From the NCBI GenBank assembly GCA_001051155.2, contig JYIP02000001.1, positions 1,488,001 through 1,552,000 of the forward strand: DNA of 64,000 bases, written 5' to 3'. The notes below the pieces were generated by a model. It did no database searches, was not told the origin of the DNA, and saw nothing but the letters and a program-made list of their open reading frames with translations. The DNA is from Chrysoporthe austroafricana (taxonomy: Eukaryota > Ascomycota > Sordariomycetes > Diaporthales > Cryphonectriaceae). Made by a program: the position numbers and the translations under genes. Below, in pieces: positions 44,814 to 58,218 of this stretch (its first letter is position 1; the number at the start of each line of letters is the position of its first letter).

Positions 44814-46758
44814 CTTGGTGAGGCCTAGCAGGAACGAGAAACATCAAGGCCAGAAGAGGCCTACGGCCTTTGGTCTGCCTTCTCTGGCCTGCCTATGTAC
44901 TTGTTCTAAGAGATAAGTAGACTTAGCGTTTCGAGCGGCTGAGCTCCACGCCAAGACGTGGCGTCCAATAAAGCTTTCTACTTTGGTCACTTGCACAACT
45001 TGTTCTGAGATGGAGCCATTCCGAGGTCGCTTCGCTCGATTATCTTTGCTGTGGTCGGTCTCGCGTATGCTTGCGATAGGAAAAGCCTTTGGCCCGGGCG
45101 GCTCAAAGCTAGGCCACGGCACTGCGAGCGGTGACATCCTGATAGACATGTTGAACGTATGTATCGGCTGTGCTCTGAACCCGCATTTTGGGAGACTAGC
45201 CTCTCCAGCAGCCTATGAGGACAGCGTCAGGACCGCGCGAAAAGTCAGGACAAGTCTTCGCCCACTACAGGCCACGCCAATCAGGTCGTCTACGCGGATG
45301 TCGTCCGAGGCCCGACATGTCCAAATTTGCAGGAGAGAAATTATCCCTAGCGTAGGAGGGAGCCACGTTGAGCCGATCTATGTCGAAAGAGGTCGTCCTC
45401 GCCTGCTAACACTAAATGTATAGTTTGCTTAGGAAAAGGTGTTGTTGATGAGGTTTGGCGGGCGGCGTGCGTAGTAGGACGCCTTGAGCCTGGTAACTAA
45501 GGCCTCAGGCGTGGTGTGTAAATGCTACTAAAAATAAATCACAAGCGCGAAATTGCAAACACCAACCGTGCCGTGATAGAATACTACTATAAACCCAGGG
45601 TCCTCATGACAGGGGTTTCCCGTCACGCGACGCGGGACTGGGGCCACTGCTTGGGCGAACTTCTCTACAGTAACATTTGCCTCATCTCGCGGGATCATGC
45701 CGCTCCGCCGAGCACCTGAGTAGCATCAACCGAAGACCGTCGTGGCATCATGCACGGCCAGTGACATCGGCACCAGGCCGAACCTCCACACCCCCCCACC
45801 ACTCTGCCCAAAAAAACCTTCACTCCCCTTTACGTTTCCCAGCCTGCTATGTGGAGGACATCTTAATGCCCGGGTCGACGGCTGGTGAAATCGGTACTGA
45901 TCAGCAGGGGAACCGTAGGCAAATACCGGTACTGGGGCAATCCCACCCTACCAGGGTGACCCACTAGCTCACCTGAGGAAACATGCAGTAATCTCCCACG
46001 GCAGCTCAGGCATCCGCAGCGCGCGCGAGAGGGGACCTCGTCGCCCGGGGCGGCCTCCCTCGGGATATCTTTCAGCCCGACAGCCCAACAGTGGGCTAGA
46101 GAGACCCACGGAGGTCTGGTCTCCAGCGCTGCGGCCGGACGCTCTACAGGCTCGCACGCCCAGACTCCAGCTTCAGGGCGACGGCGGACGACCGGGACGA
46201 GCCGCTGCTCGGAGATCTACTTAGAGCGGCGGCGGGTGGGCCGGGAGGGGAGGTTCCCACACATCAACGGCGGTCCCGCAGCAAGATGGAGATGAGGCGG
46301 GTCTGCGGTCTGCGTAATGTGCTTGCGCACAGCCGATCGACAGGTCGCGGGCGACGCGTTCGCTGCCGCCGTCTCTGCGATGCCACGAGGGAGCTGATGA
46401 ACCAGCTGTTTCGGGCTCTCCTCCTAGGTCGTCTCCGGCGGCAGGTTCATGCAGGGGATGGATACCTAGGGTGGCACAGGATGAAGACCTTGGTTGAAGA
46501 ATCGAGGGCGCCTTGTCCCCTCCATGTTCTCATTGCAGCAGTCGTGAAGATAACGACCGCGGTATTACCCAACGACCCTTGTCTAGGTTACCTCCAAGCC
46601 ATCAGCGGCATTATATCCAAGCCCCCAAGACTCCCTTCCGATGCTAGAAAATGGTGCCAATGCAGGACTTGTGTGTAATATGTACATAGAAGAATAAGCA
46701 TGCGTGATATTAGAGGAGGGGACATGTACTGCATCGTGCTCGCCCTTTATCACATGCC
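44814..46758. other. Intergenic / no supported gene
   Basis: About 1.9 kb. Frames at 44983-45423 (non-ATG start) and 46286-46678 (plus, ATG) have no domain or homologue that I recognise. 46020-46270 is strongly GC-rich. The left end should contain the promoter of the HET gene. Confidence 0.45.
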
Positions 46759-49090
46759 CTAAGAGGAAGGCAACGCCAATAGCGCGAAAGAACCGCCCAT
46801 CACGGGCCTCGCGATGAACTCAGCGATCGTGACATACCCACTAGTCTCGCCGTCCCACAGGTCGCCGAGCGCCGTCGTCTCCACTGTGTTCTCAATCCAG
46901 TAGACCAGCAGGTCGATCAGCAGGGACTGTGTGCTCTCCTCGGCGATTGATGCCGAGAACATCATCCAGTCGCCCTTGACCCAGTCGTGCCTCGTGTCCA
47001 GAGGCAGGCCGTACGTGTCCACGACAGTCGGGTAGAAGTTGCTCTGGTCGGTGTAGATGTAGTCATAGACGAAGTCCAAGCCCAGCAGCTTGTCTGCGTA
47101 GAGGTTGTACAGGTTGCCCCAGGAGCTCTCGTTGTTGTAGTTGAGCATGGTGTGCGGGGTGCTCGAGTCGTTGTTGAAGCCGTAGACGACCCACTGGGGC
47201 AGGTAGTCTTCCGCCACACTGCTGTAGTAGCTCTCGGCAGTGGTGTTGCTGATCAGCTCTCCCATCTGCCCCATGGCCTTGAGCGCGATGATGCCCTTCA
47301 AGGCGAGGTTGGTCTGGTTTGCCAGGGAGCCCGCGAAGTCATCAGTACTTATCTGGTTGGCCGGGATCAGGCTCTCGTTCACCAGATAACCCGCCCACTG
47401 CTCCATCTTGGGAAAGTGCTTTGATAGGTAGTCAGTGTTGCCGGAGCGCTGTGCGTATGCGAGTGTCATGATCAGCATGTTTCCGCATTCCTCGAGAGGC
47501 ATCTCCTCATCGTTGCCGTCCGGGTAGCCGAGAGCGTTGGGCCAGACTCCGAGGTCATGCTCGGCATAAGTATTGGGGTATAGGCCGCTCTCCTGGTTGA
47601 CATAGAGAGGGTCCAGCAGGAGCTTGAGCAGCGTCTCGTTGAAGTAGAGCAGGATCGGCATCGCCGGGTAGATGACATCTGCCGTGTTTGTGTCTCCGTC
47701 GGAGCTGATCTCCTTCATGAAGAGGTAGGTCTGCTCGGTACCGACACCGGGGGCGGTGGCGGCGAAGACCTGACGGACAGCCAAGCTCGTGATAGTGGTG
47801 AGGTTCTGGCCTGCAGCAGCGCTGGTGTCCGTCTCAACTTGGCTGTCCACAGCGGCGGAAGCGGTTACTGCTGTGGAGTAGTCGTTATAGAAGGCTGCCA
47901 TGGCCTCTTCGCCTGAGTCGTACTCTGTCAGCCAGAGCGCGGTCATCGTATTGCCGGTCGACGTAGTCTCGGCGAAGTTGATAATCGCCTCCTGCGATAG
48001 ACCGATAGTGAACAGTACACTGGCCGAGGTGGTGGACACATTTCCTAGATCCTTGGCGAATCCAAACGTAGGCCTGGCGTAAACAATTAGATACTGTAGC
48101 CCCTTCATGATCTGCGCGTGAGCCCTCAAAAGGACTTACCAATCGTCATTGATTGCTCGGTAGTTGGTATCCTCGGTATCGAGAAGCGTGTGATTCTTCT
48201 CGAACTGAGGGCGGATCACCGTGTCTTCCGCAATTTGCCAGGTCAACTGCGATTCGCCGTTAGCATAGAGCTCACTTCAACGAGTAGCTACGAGAGCTCC
48301 GACATGCACATACCCCATCATCATCGGCAGTGGAGAAGAACCAGGTCCCCCAACCGGCTTGTTGATCATACTCCGTGAAGACTGCCTGGTCGGTCAGGTT
48401 GAAGGTGTGATAAGATACACCGTTAATAGATCCGTGGCTCCAAATAATGTCCAGTGTATTGTCAGACCCGCTGGCCCATTCTGGTGGTTATTAAGTTAGC
48501 TAAATCGTTGAGGATGGAGATTAGTGCGAAATTTGTAGGTCTTACCTCCGGTAACGTCCGCATAGACCTGGACGTCGTGCAAATCGCCGTCAGAGGAGAC
48601 GACAGCAACGTCTATGTACGAGAATTGCAGTGATTGCTTCACCAGGTCGTCCGGGTAGATGGGCGACAAGAACGTGGCTGTCAAGGTCACTTTCCCGAGG
48701 ACATCAAAAGTGAACACGGTGCTTGTGGACGTGTAAGATGCCGATGTCTGGTTTGCCAGACTAGGTCCGGCTGCCGCACCTGCCCAGTTGAAGACTTCTC
48801 CATCAACGGCAACGAAGCCCTGGAGTGCTGTGACTTGGCCGCTGTAAAGTACAAGATTGGGGGTCAGCACAAGCTCGGGTGACCTGAAGAGCAAGCAAGG
48901 CCACCTACTTCCAGAACGTAGGCCAGTTCCCCGCCAGAGATCCTCCGGAATTCCCATTCAGCCATGAACTGACATAGGGAGACTTAACAGCCAAGGGCCA
49001 TGCTGGCGGCCTGACCGGACTAAACTCAATGGCCTGTGATATGCCGCCAAAGAAGGCCGCTGCTGTTGCAGCAACTTGAGTGGGGCGCAT
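46759..49090 (-). CDS. gtaA: Secreted glutaminase A
   Basis: Exons (minus) 48909-49090, 48546-48841, 48314-48480, 48140-48246 and 46759-48073 give 688 residues, the length of Aspergillus-type GtaA. It hydrolyses extracellular L-glutamine to glutamate and ammonia. The N-terminus MRPTQVAATAAAFFGGISQA is a signal peptide, followed by FSPVRPPAWPLAVKSPYVSSW, the expected mature start of the family. All four introns are 65-67 bp, GT-AG, and each junction restores conserved sequence. The C-terminal catalytic region includes GLYPNTYAEHDLGVWPNALG and DTRHDWVKGDWMMF. Many Asn-X-Ser/Thr sites fit a secreted glycoprotein. Regulation by nitrogen source is known for the family but no site was established here. 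Confidence 0.95.
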
Positions 49091-52000
49091 AGTGTCGAGA
49101 CGGGGAGGGGTCACGCTGACGGCGAGGCACTTGAGCAGAAGGCAGAGGAGACGAGAACACAGCAGTGAGACTGATTCAGATGCTCATCTGCTTATAGGAA
49201 GCTAGAGAGGTTGCTGTGGGGCTGGATGGACAAAAAGAGTGACAGAGTCCTGAGGGAGAGAGAGATCTGCAAGGGTTATATGTGTCGTTGCCCAGGTCCT
49301 GTCATGAGCTGGCCGGTCCCCGGATGTATCACAAGATGAGGGCTCGAGCAGGGGAAACGGGATCTATTTGGTCGGATGGGGATGGTGGTATGTGATATGA
49401 TCCAGTAGCCCAGAGTGCTAGTACACGACGGGGCAAAATAGTCTTCGAACAGGGAGGTCGTGTGAACAAGACGGACCTCTGGGCCTCACGAGACGGCCAC
49501 CATGCAGGCGTGGGTGGTATTAATGAGCGAGTAACGAGATTATGAGGAGGAGGGACATCTACGCCGGCACAAGGGATAGGCAGCCTGAGGCGGTGGGTTA
49601 GACACGGAGAGACCCAGCTAGGAACCCACGAGAGCAGCACGCACTGACTTGCAGAGCCGGTTTAATTTAGACGCGTGCTTCTCGGTGGGAGCAGACAGAC
49701 GGTATCGACCCCGTCGCGAGGGGCACAGTGACAAGCTCTCGATGTGCTTGTTCCTGGCAGCAGCCCAGGAAGTTGGGACGAAAATACCACGACTGGCGGA
49801 GACGACCCTGGTACCGGCGTGCTGCATAATGCCATCCCGGCAACCCAGGTACCTCGAGGCCTTGTACACAGCAGCCGTCCCGCCAAGAGGGAGAGGGTTG
49901 GGTTGGGTGAACTAGCTCGAGCGCGCAGACTCCTGCAGAGACTCGATAGGATGATGCTTGCAAATGACAGGCGCGTAGAGTGGAGCACACATGGGGACGA
50001 GGTAATGACACAGCCATCTTTGGTGGCTAGGGATGCATGGGGCAGAAGCGTGTGACTGGAGCAGGGACGGGAAGACCATCAGGCAGACACACTGGTATTG
50101 CTGCCGTGACCCGTCCAGACCAATACTGGGTATGCGGTGAGAGTGAGATGAGGATACGAGGACGACGCCGCCGGGTGCTGCAGTGCTGTGTACTGACTTA
50201 GAGGGTGACAGCCAAGACCCAGGCGACAGAGGATTGCTCAGCTGCTCAGCACAGGGCGCGCTGCCGAGCCCACAAGGGAAACCTCAAACGGAACAACAGA
50301 TGGTCCACCTGGAGGCAACGCAGGAAAGCAGGCCTGAGTCCTGCCCATGTCGAGGTCTGAAGCTGGTGGGGGCAGCCGGTGTGCCTGTGGGGCAGGGGAA
50401 CAGTCGAAGAAACGCCCTGCTGATGCGAATGTACGTCCGTACTGACTGGGCAGCGGGCAATTTACGGAGGCCAAGCAAAAATGGCCGAAGCATGTCCCGG
50501 CTAACGATTCCACGCGACCCGACCTCAGCAGCACAGACTTCAGCACAGACCGTGGCCGAGTCGCGGCTGTGGTCGTGCCCGGCAGGGCACGACAGGCCAT
50601 GGCAGGCCAAGGTCGTATCCCAGCCCGTGGATGACATAGCCGATCTGTAGTGAAATAAATATCCGGGCCCTCGGCAGCCACAACCACCACTTACTGTGTG
50701 CAGGATAAAGGGGCGCGGCCTGATCAGGTCAGGTACTTTACCGTCAGACGAGCAGAGGTCAAAATATCGAGAGGCCTACCGACTATTCCGATGCCTGCCC
50801 CTGACGGCGACTCGAGCGCGCTTACTAGCACACATACTATACGTAGTAGTGGTGGTGGTTGTAGTAGTACCGGTAAGTAGTAGTTAGTAGATGGGCAGAA
50901 GGATGATTAGAGCCCGGCAAGGGGGCTTGAGGCTCAGTGGCCCTTGGGCAGATGTGGCGGCCGAACAGGCGAGGCCGGGGTGAAGGAGAAGGGGGGAGAC
51001 AGGAGATGAGATGAGATGCTGAAGGATCTAGCCTGCGAGCACGCCATTGTGTCCCTGGTGTTTGTTGATGTAGTCTCGTTCATTAAGTTGTTGGAGAAGA
51101 GGCGGCGAGCACAGCAAGGTACCTTGGCACGCTTGTACACCCCGGATCTACGGCTCCCCTGTCGCTCTCCTGCACATCACCAGGCACTACCCCTGATCAC
51201 TACCCAGCTACCCCAAATTCTCTGGCGGCAGCTAGCACCCCTAGTGCCTAGCGGCACCGGGGTCTTGGCTCTGGGCAACCACTCACCACCCGGATGCCAT
51301 CTCTTGACCTCGCTGTGCTCACCAGGGGGACGAGTCGAATCTCTGGCCTGGCATGGCATCTCTGGGGCAGAGGCCATCCGCCCCCTTTCCTCTTCTCCCT
51401 CCTCTCCTCTTCCGCCCGCCGGTACTACCACAGGATGGGCTAGGAGCTGCGTCTCAGCGGCTGCCAGCGTGCCTGCCTCGTCCCGGAAAGGAAGGTAGGC
51501 GGGTAGCAGTAGGCGTGCCCTTGCATATCTGCGCAGTGCGCATCTTTCTACTACATCAGATCTCACCACCTACAGCCCTCGGACCGAGATCCTCGAGCAC
51601 GCCCTATGCACGCTCTCCAAATAATTGCCTGTTCCTGAAATTGCGACGACCTGACCCGTCCCCATGGGGTAAGCCACCTGACCTGGTCCGCCCCGGATGG
51701 CAGATGGCACCGGCCTGCGCTGCCGTACTATTGTGCTATACACCCTACACTGGAGAGTATCTGGTTATCTCGGCCGCCGGCGTATTCGACCTGTCACGCG
51801 CATGTGACAGCAACATCTTCATGACAATGCCAGCATGACCAGTACAGACACCAGTCCTGCACAAATCTCTCGGCGACACCATGGTGCCTACGCGTGAGAT
51901 ACCACATGCCATCCCCGTGGGGCACAGGCATGCGCCGGACGCTGAACGTGCCCAAAGAGGGTCTGTCACCGACAGCCAGCAGCTCGGCACTGTAAACGGT

Positions 52001-55000
52001 TGAGGCCCGCGGGTGTCCATCCACGCGTCCGTTGTTTCGCATAGCGCCTTGGCTAGGAGTACAGTACCGAGGAGCTGCTGTGGGGCGCCAGTCAGGATGC
52101 CTCCCGGGCACTGCATAGAACGGCCAAATTCCACCGGCGCGGCTTCAGCATCACAAGGCTTGGACCAGGTCGCATCTGCTCACCACACTGTCCGCCCATC
52201 CGCCGTCGAGCTTCGCCTCCCCCTTTGATGCCTAACCCCCGGCCGTTATGCTTTGTGCGCGCGTTGCGCAGACACCATGGGCCACTCATCCTTACTTCCA
52301 CGGCCGTCGCTCGCTACGAACGGCTCCCTTCGGCGAACTCGACGCCACCTAGCCGATAATGTCTACCGGACCGATGCACAAGTTCAATAGAGACCGCACA
52401 CGGGAAATTGCACATAGACACACATTTCACCCCGGCGCCAAAGCCCCTGGCGCCTGGCCGGACAAGCGTTCGCAAAGATTCTCCGGAGCGAAGATCACGA
52501 GCCGAGCCTCACCTCTCGCTCATGTAACCCTGGAACGGGGCGATGCCGATCCTGGCAGCCATTTGCGATCGTGACCGCGATTGAAGAGGACTAACGACTC
52601 CGTCGCTCACTTGTAACCAAATTTTTAACAATATTCATCCGTCTCCTTCTTTTTTTGGCTCGGTGAGCCAAGTCTCACCTCTCGTATTTTCTTCAGCTAT
52701 TCTCGTGACGCAACCCTGGAAAGGTACTCCTGTCTCCAAGCCGTCTCCCTCTCACACAAACCATCGAACCATCCGGCAGAGAGGCGACCATCCGCGGTGT
52801 CACACCAGTGGGCTCCTCTGGAGGATCTTGCGAATCAAGCCTCAGTTGATGGCAATCGATTCAGCACCAACTCAAGGTGCTGAATAATTCAGACAACAAC
52901 GGTGTCGACGTCTGTGGCTTGATTGTGTAACTTGGCTCCCCTCCGAATCAGGCCCAAGAGGTGTATGACGCCTGGGTCGACATTCTAGGGCGCTTCTACA
53001 ACTAAGCTACAACTCCTCCAGCCATCTAACCAGTAAATGGAACCTTATTGCCAAATCGACAGCAAAGATGCTCGCGCTCAAAGTCCTCCATTCACTTGTC
53101 TCCGCGACGGTGTCCAGCATCTGCCATGCTTTAGCTTAGATTTCGCCCTCTCTATCTTCACAGCGTACAGCAAGACCCCTCTTGCAGGGCGTCCTAAAGC
53201 CTGTGCCAGCAGGAATAGCCCCCGCCCCCCGGGGAATCTCCGGTGGCCACGACCGTCTTGGCACTGGGGGTCATTAACTCCACAGCTCGGCCGGACACAG
53301 CACGCAAAGAAGGTCGTGAGACCTTATTCAGGCGTCATGCATCAAGTGGGGGAAATTGTGTTGATCATCACGGCAGGGGTCAATAAAAGCTTCTAAGGTC
53401 ATCTGAACGATCCTGGAGGCCAAGAGGAGGCTACTGCAGGCCTACCGGCGCTAGAAGTACCGACTGGCAGAAGAGGTCCTCAGCAAGCCACTCCCGTCCA
53501 ACGGGTGCCGCGCCGGAGAGATCATGCCCACAAATTTGCTTATTGACAAGCTACTAGACAACCCACCTTTGCGACGCCACGCCAGTTGGCGCTAGCCGCC
53601 GTTAGCGACCGTCTCTTGTGGGAGGAAATTCTCCGCTTCTTGGAACGTGACTAGAACATCCGCGCTCGTCGCCGCGGACACGGCGTAGAGAAGCCCGAGG
53701 GGGTGTCTCACTTGACGATACACGCGAATAACGCCTCATGAATCTGGACTACTTCGACCGACTGCTGACCGCTTTTCAACCCTTACCCACGGAGCGTGTC
53801 ACACTTAAAGCTGCAATGACAAGGTAGGCCTATCAACGCTGACGTCAACACACCATCGCCAATGCCACGCTCATCACATTGGCTGGCCGCGAGATGACCT
53901 GGAGGCAACACCACGCGAGACTGCCGGCATGTGTTCAATCCGCACCGCAGGTGATGAGGCCCGCATGGGGTGGGAGACGAGCACTGTAGTACGGCACGAA
54001 CGAGCAACCTCAGCAGCGCCTTACCACGCCGGTGAACCCGCGGTCCGTTCGTCGACTGCACCATCCAGCCTCACACGTCACATTTCGGCGCGAAATGCAC
54101 CGCATCATCATCGACCCGCGGGCGTCAGCCGGCGGAGCCTGCGTCGCACTACTACTGAGTACTGTTCTCGTTAATAGTGCAATGCGGCACTTCCGGCCCT
54201 ACCTTATGAGAGTGATGACCAGCCGTCACGATGCAGTCCGAATCTGAACACACGGCCATGTGCCATGTCAGATCCTTTTTTTTTCTTTCGTCGTCTGTCG
54301 TGGACCATTGCGATATGCCATCCCCCGGGCTTGGCGCCACAGCACCACGACCGGTGCCTGTCTGTTGGATCCCGTCCTTTGGACCTCGAGGTCCGGGAGC
54401 ACAAGCGTGATGCCTGGTGGCCTCGATGCGACCATATCTCGAGGCCCCGAGAAGTTCATCCTGTCGCACAGTCAGCAGCACAATCTCGTGTTTCGGTTGT
54501 CTGACCGACTTCTTGCGGCGATCACAAATATGCTGTGGGCATGCCTTGGACGAGGACATTCAGCGATCCTTCAATAACATTCTCCGTGACGGAGAGGCTG
54601 CTACTACCCCAGCCTTCGAGACTTCCTGGCGAGTGGTGGCGCGGCTCCGCTTTCGTCGTTACCGGACTCTAAAGGTTCATGCATGTCGCAAGTCTTCCAC
54701 GTGTCTGTCGCACAATATCTACCAATATAGGGCTGTGCGACGATCGTAGCCGGACTGGTGTTGTGCTGAAACCTTCCTCCTCGGGGCATGATTTGGTGCA
54801 TGACTTCTCCGCAAGACCCTTGCGCCAGACCGAACTGGCCTTCCTCGACTTCCCAACATGTTAATAATTCAGATCAAGTATGCCAAGGCACAGGCTCAAG
54901 AAGAGAACATTACCATGCAGTATTAGGACATCAGGGTCGAGACGTAATATTATGACGCAGACTTGGTCGGTTCTCTCTCAGGCGCCACGGTAGTCTTGTC

Positions 55001-58000
55001 AGCCCCATCACATCTTCCTGCTGGGAAGTCAGTCTCAATACATTGGAGTGCTGATTCGGCCCGCTTGACAAAAGGTTGTACCGCCTCGATCCGGTCACCC
55101 TCGATCGATAACTAGAGATCGAGACTATTCGAAAAGAATACAGCCCAGCATCTAGACTTTATTCCCATCATCCATTGTTAATCATGGGTATGCTGGAGCT
55201 TAAGCAAGCCGGCACTGCAGGAGGATGGATTTGTGCGCACACTAGATCTACCCCCATCGTTAGATGCCAGCACCTCGATCCTGGACGCTTTCGCCTGGCG
55301 GAAGGGAAAAGCAGCTCATCTTGATCCTGGGCCCTCTCTTTTAGCAGGTCTAAGATCAGCTTGCTCCACTTGCAGCAAATACGAAGACCGAACTCGTGCA
55401 AAACTTGCTTCTGGGTTCGGGTTGTCTGTACGTGCGTCTGCGGTGAAACAGAATGCCTGCAGCAGGCAGCGATCCTGCACAACGGCTGATATATAGACCA
55501 ATTCGAAAGTACGATGTGAAGGTCCCGTCCGAATACGCTCGTATTAAGGCTTATGCATGTGATATGATACTTGGCACAACACGTACCGCACACGCCCATG
55601 ACATAGGCTCGTAAATAACACAGACACCAGGACCAATGGCTGGCTGTTAGGGATTTCTATCTGAGTCTGTGCACGACCATCGGCACCGACCGCTTTAAGA
55701 TAGGCCTACATGACACCTTGCGTTCAGAAGACCCCGAACAGCAGTCGCGTGGACTTCGGCATGCCTATTGTCAGTCTTGAGGCGCACATGACGGCGCCGA
55801 GCTTTTGATGGTCCGTGGGCCATCGCAGGCAGCAGCCGTCCGCCGATCTCAATATATTTGAATCCGTATCGCTGCTCGCAATCACACTCCCGCTTCCTGC
55901 TATCTTCAGGTCAACCTCGGTGCGGGCAGGTGGTTCATTTTGTGGTCCCTTCAAGACCCCGGGGCTCGCTGGATCGAGTTGTTGTGCGGGAGGCAGTCTA
56001 ATGAGTCTCTATCTGGTCGTTGATGGACCGTATAACCGGAGCAACGTAGAGAACGTTGCGGTTAGCGAGAATGTGACGGGTGCAGCAGCAGGTCGGTCCA
56101 GCACACCTGAGATGCCCATCTTCCCGACCAAGAGTATCACTTATAGACAAGTGGTTGGAGATTATGGAGACCCTCTCAGCCATCAATCTTTCTCCCCCCC
56201 CCAAAAAGGAGGGCTCTCAAGCAACAGACGCAAGCGTAGTTCCCTCCAAAATTTGACTCCAGCCTCACTGAGGAAGTGTCTTCAGGAATTATCACCACGC
56301 CCCCTTGCAAGACCAAGGCGATCGACCAGCGCAGTAGCCGTGTCGGATTAGACAAGAGTCATTGACTGCCCTTGCGCTAGATTTTCGTAAAGCCGTCATA
56401 GGGCTTGACAAAGTCAGTAGCCCAGGATCTCAAGACTATGTGCACATGTGGCGGGATTTCGCTCCAGCACACCCGGGGGGTGTTAGCGCATGTCGGGGCT
56501 AGGCACCCAAGTGTACGATGCAGTCGTTGAGTAGTTGATCTCGCGTTCATCCATATCCCCCTTCCCCCACTATGTCGGGCTTCGATGGTACGATCAAGCT
56601 GATTCGGATGCTGGCGGAGGGGAGTTGTAAGAGAGCCGGAACAGCCGCTGTACTGTCATCCAACAAATGGGCTCAACCCGTCTTCAAGGCCGACACAGAA
56701 GACAGAAATAAACAAGAAGGAAAAAAGAAGGAAAACCATAATTGACGACAGTGGCGGAGGCATGACGATATCGCCTCGGCACTGGAAATTTGGCTCTTTG
56801 AGCGGACACTCGCCGACCTACATAAGTGTATAGAGAAGTGTAGTTTTTCAATGTCACGGCAGTTCTAATGCAAAGTGATTCCAAGTACTAAGCTGCCAGC
56901 ATAATAACTTTCTATCATTTTCTATGGCGTCTTCATACTCAATAGGAACACAGACGGACGCTCTCTCTTGTATTACCTTTTCTTTTCTTTTCGCCCCTCT
57001 CCCTCTTTCCACGCCTTTACTCCATACTTTGGCCTCCTCCTTTTCATCTATCCCTATTTATTTTCTGCTGTTCTAGCCCTTTTCAGCCTCCCCGCACAGA
57101 ATCTGACTGCAGCACGCAAAACGTCAGATTACATGCCGGTGCCAAACGCATCCCAAATATTGCCGACAAGGCCGTGAGAGGAGCCGTACAGCTCTTGACA
57201 CGCTTGTCGTTTGGGCTGCGCCCTGGACTTGCATCATGAAGGGGCCGCAGGATTTGGGCCAAGATCCCGAAAAGCTGTGAAATCGGCTCATGGTTCTCGA
57301 CGAGCCAACGTCCTTATATCAAACAGCGAGTTCTTGATTGGCTTACGTTCCCTTGCAGGACCAACCGACTAAGTCATCATTTCCCAGTCGGACTGGAGCA
57401 TGCAGGTTGCGAAAGTCCGCGTATGTCCTGCTCGCGGATCAGCTTCCTATTGGTCTGATGCCCTGCTCCGCGTCTAAAAGCGTGAGAAGGTCCCAGAGTG
57501 TCGGGCCCAAGATCCGCTCCTGATTTGTGCAATCACTCGCGAAGCTATGGCGTCCTGATCGACAGCTGTGATTCTTAATAATGCACAGTACTGTCGTCGT
57601 CTCGTACGCCAGTCTCCTTGATCTTCGTAGAATTGCCACGAGCTGTAATTGGCTCAGGATGCGCACCAATTTCGGGCCTTTCAAGAGTTGGCCGTACTTG
57701 GACTTTGGTAATTCCGCCAACCCCATCCATTGTAACGTAGGCCTGATCCGTGAGACGCCCGAGGCAGAAGAATCAGTAGATATTGGCATGTATGTCAACC
57801 CGTATGCAGCTTCCAGATATGGACAATGCAACATCCATGATAGACATAGACTACGATGCCAGCGGTTGCCAGTCAATACGTACACTATACCTCAGTACAA
57901 TACTATCTCTAAGAGAATTGCCAGAAATCCTTTAATCTTACCATGTCAATTTTTACAGTACGTGGGGTGAACACAAACTGTCATATTTTATGACCACCTG

Positions 58001-58218
58001 TGCCCTAAGCGCCGTCTCGTACACCCGATCCAGAATATCTGGTTCACCTGCCAAATTCCTTCTGATCTTGCAGCCTGTGAATCTCCACTCCCGGGTCATT
58101 ATATGTGGCCCATGGCCGTCAGTGTGAGCCTTGCCCTTCTTCTGTCCTATGTCCTTATCTTTTCTCCATTGTGTTGCTATGACTGTTCTCGCTGGGAGGG
58201 GGAAACAGCCATGGAACT
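49091..58218. other. About 9 kb gene-poor region
   Basis: The longest stretch without a recognisable gene. The left end holds the gtaA promoter, with a weak TATA-like ATATAA (minus) near 49274. Open frames up to 178 codons occur (for example 55815-56351 plus and 57439-57885 minus), but none shows a domain, splice-consistent extension or family motif. C- and T-runs occur near 56191-56200 and 56985-57070. Base composition shifts toward A/T in the right half. Degraded genes or transposon remnants may be present but were not identified. Confidence 0.4.

Noticed and set aside
46286..46678. 130-codon ATG-initiated frame
   Set aside because: Arg-rich N-terminus in a GC-rich stretch, no homologue recognised; too weak to call a gene.
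55815..56351. 178-codon plus-strand frame
   Set aside because: Starts at a non-ATG codon and has no recognised domain; spans a C-run prone to frame artefacts.
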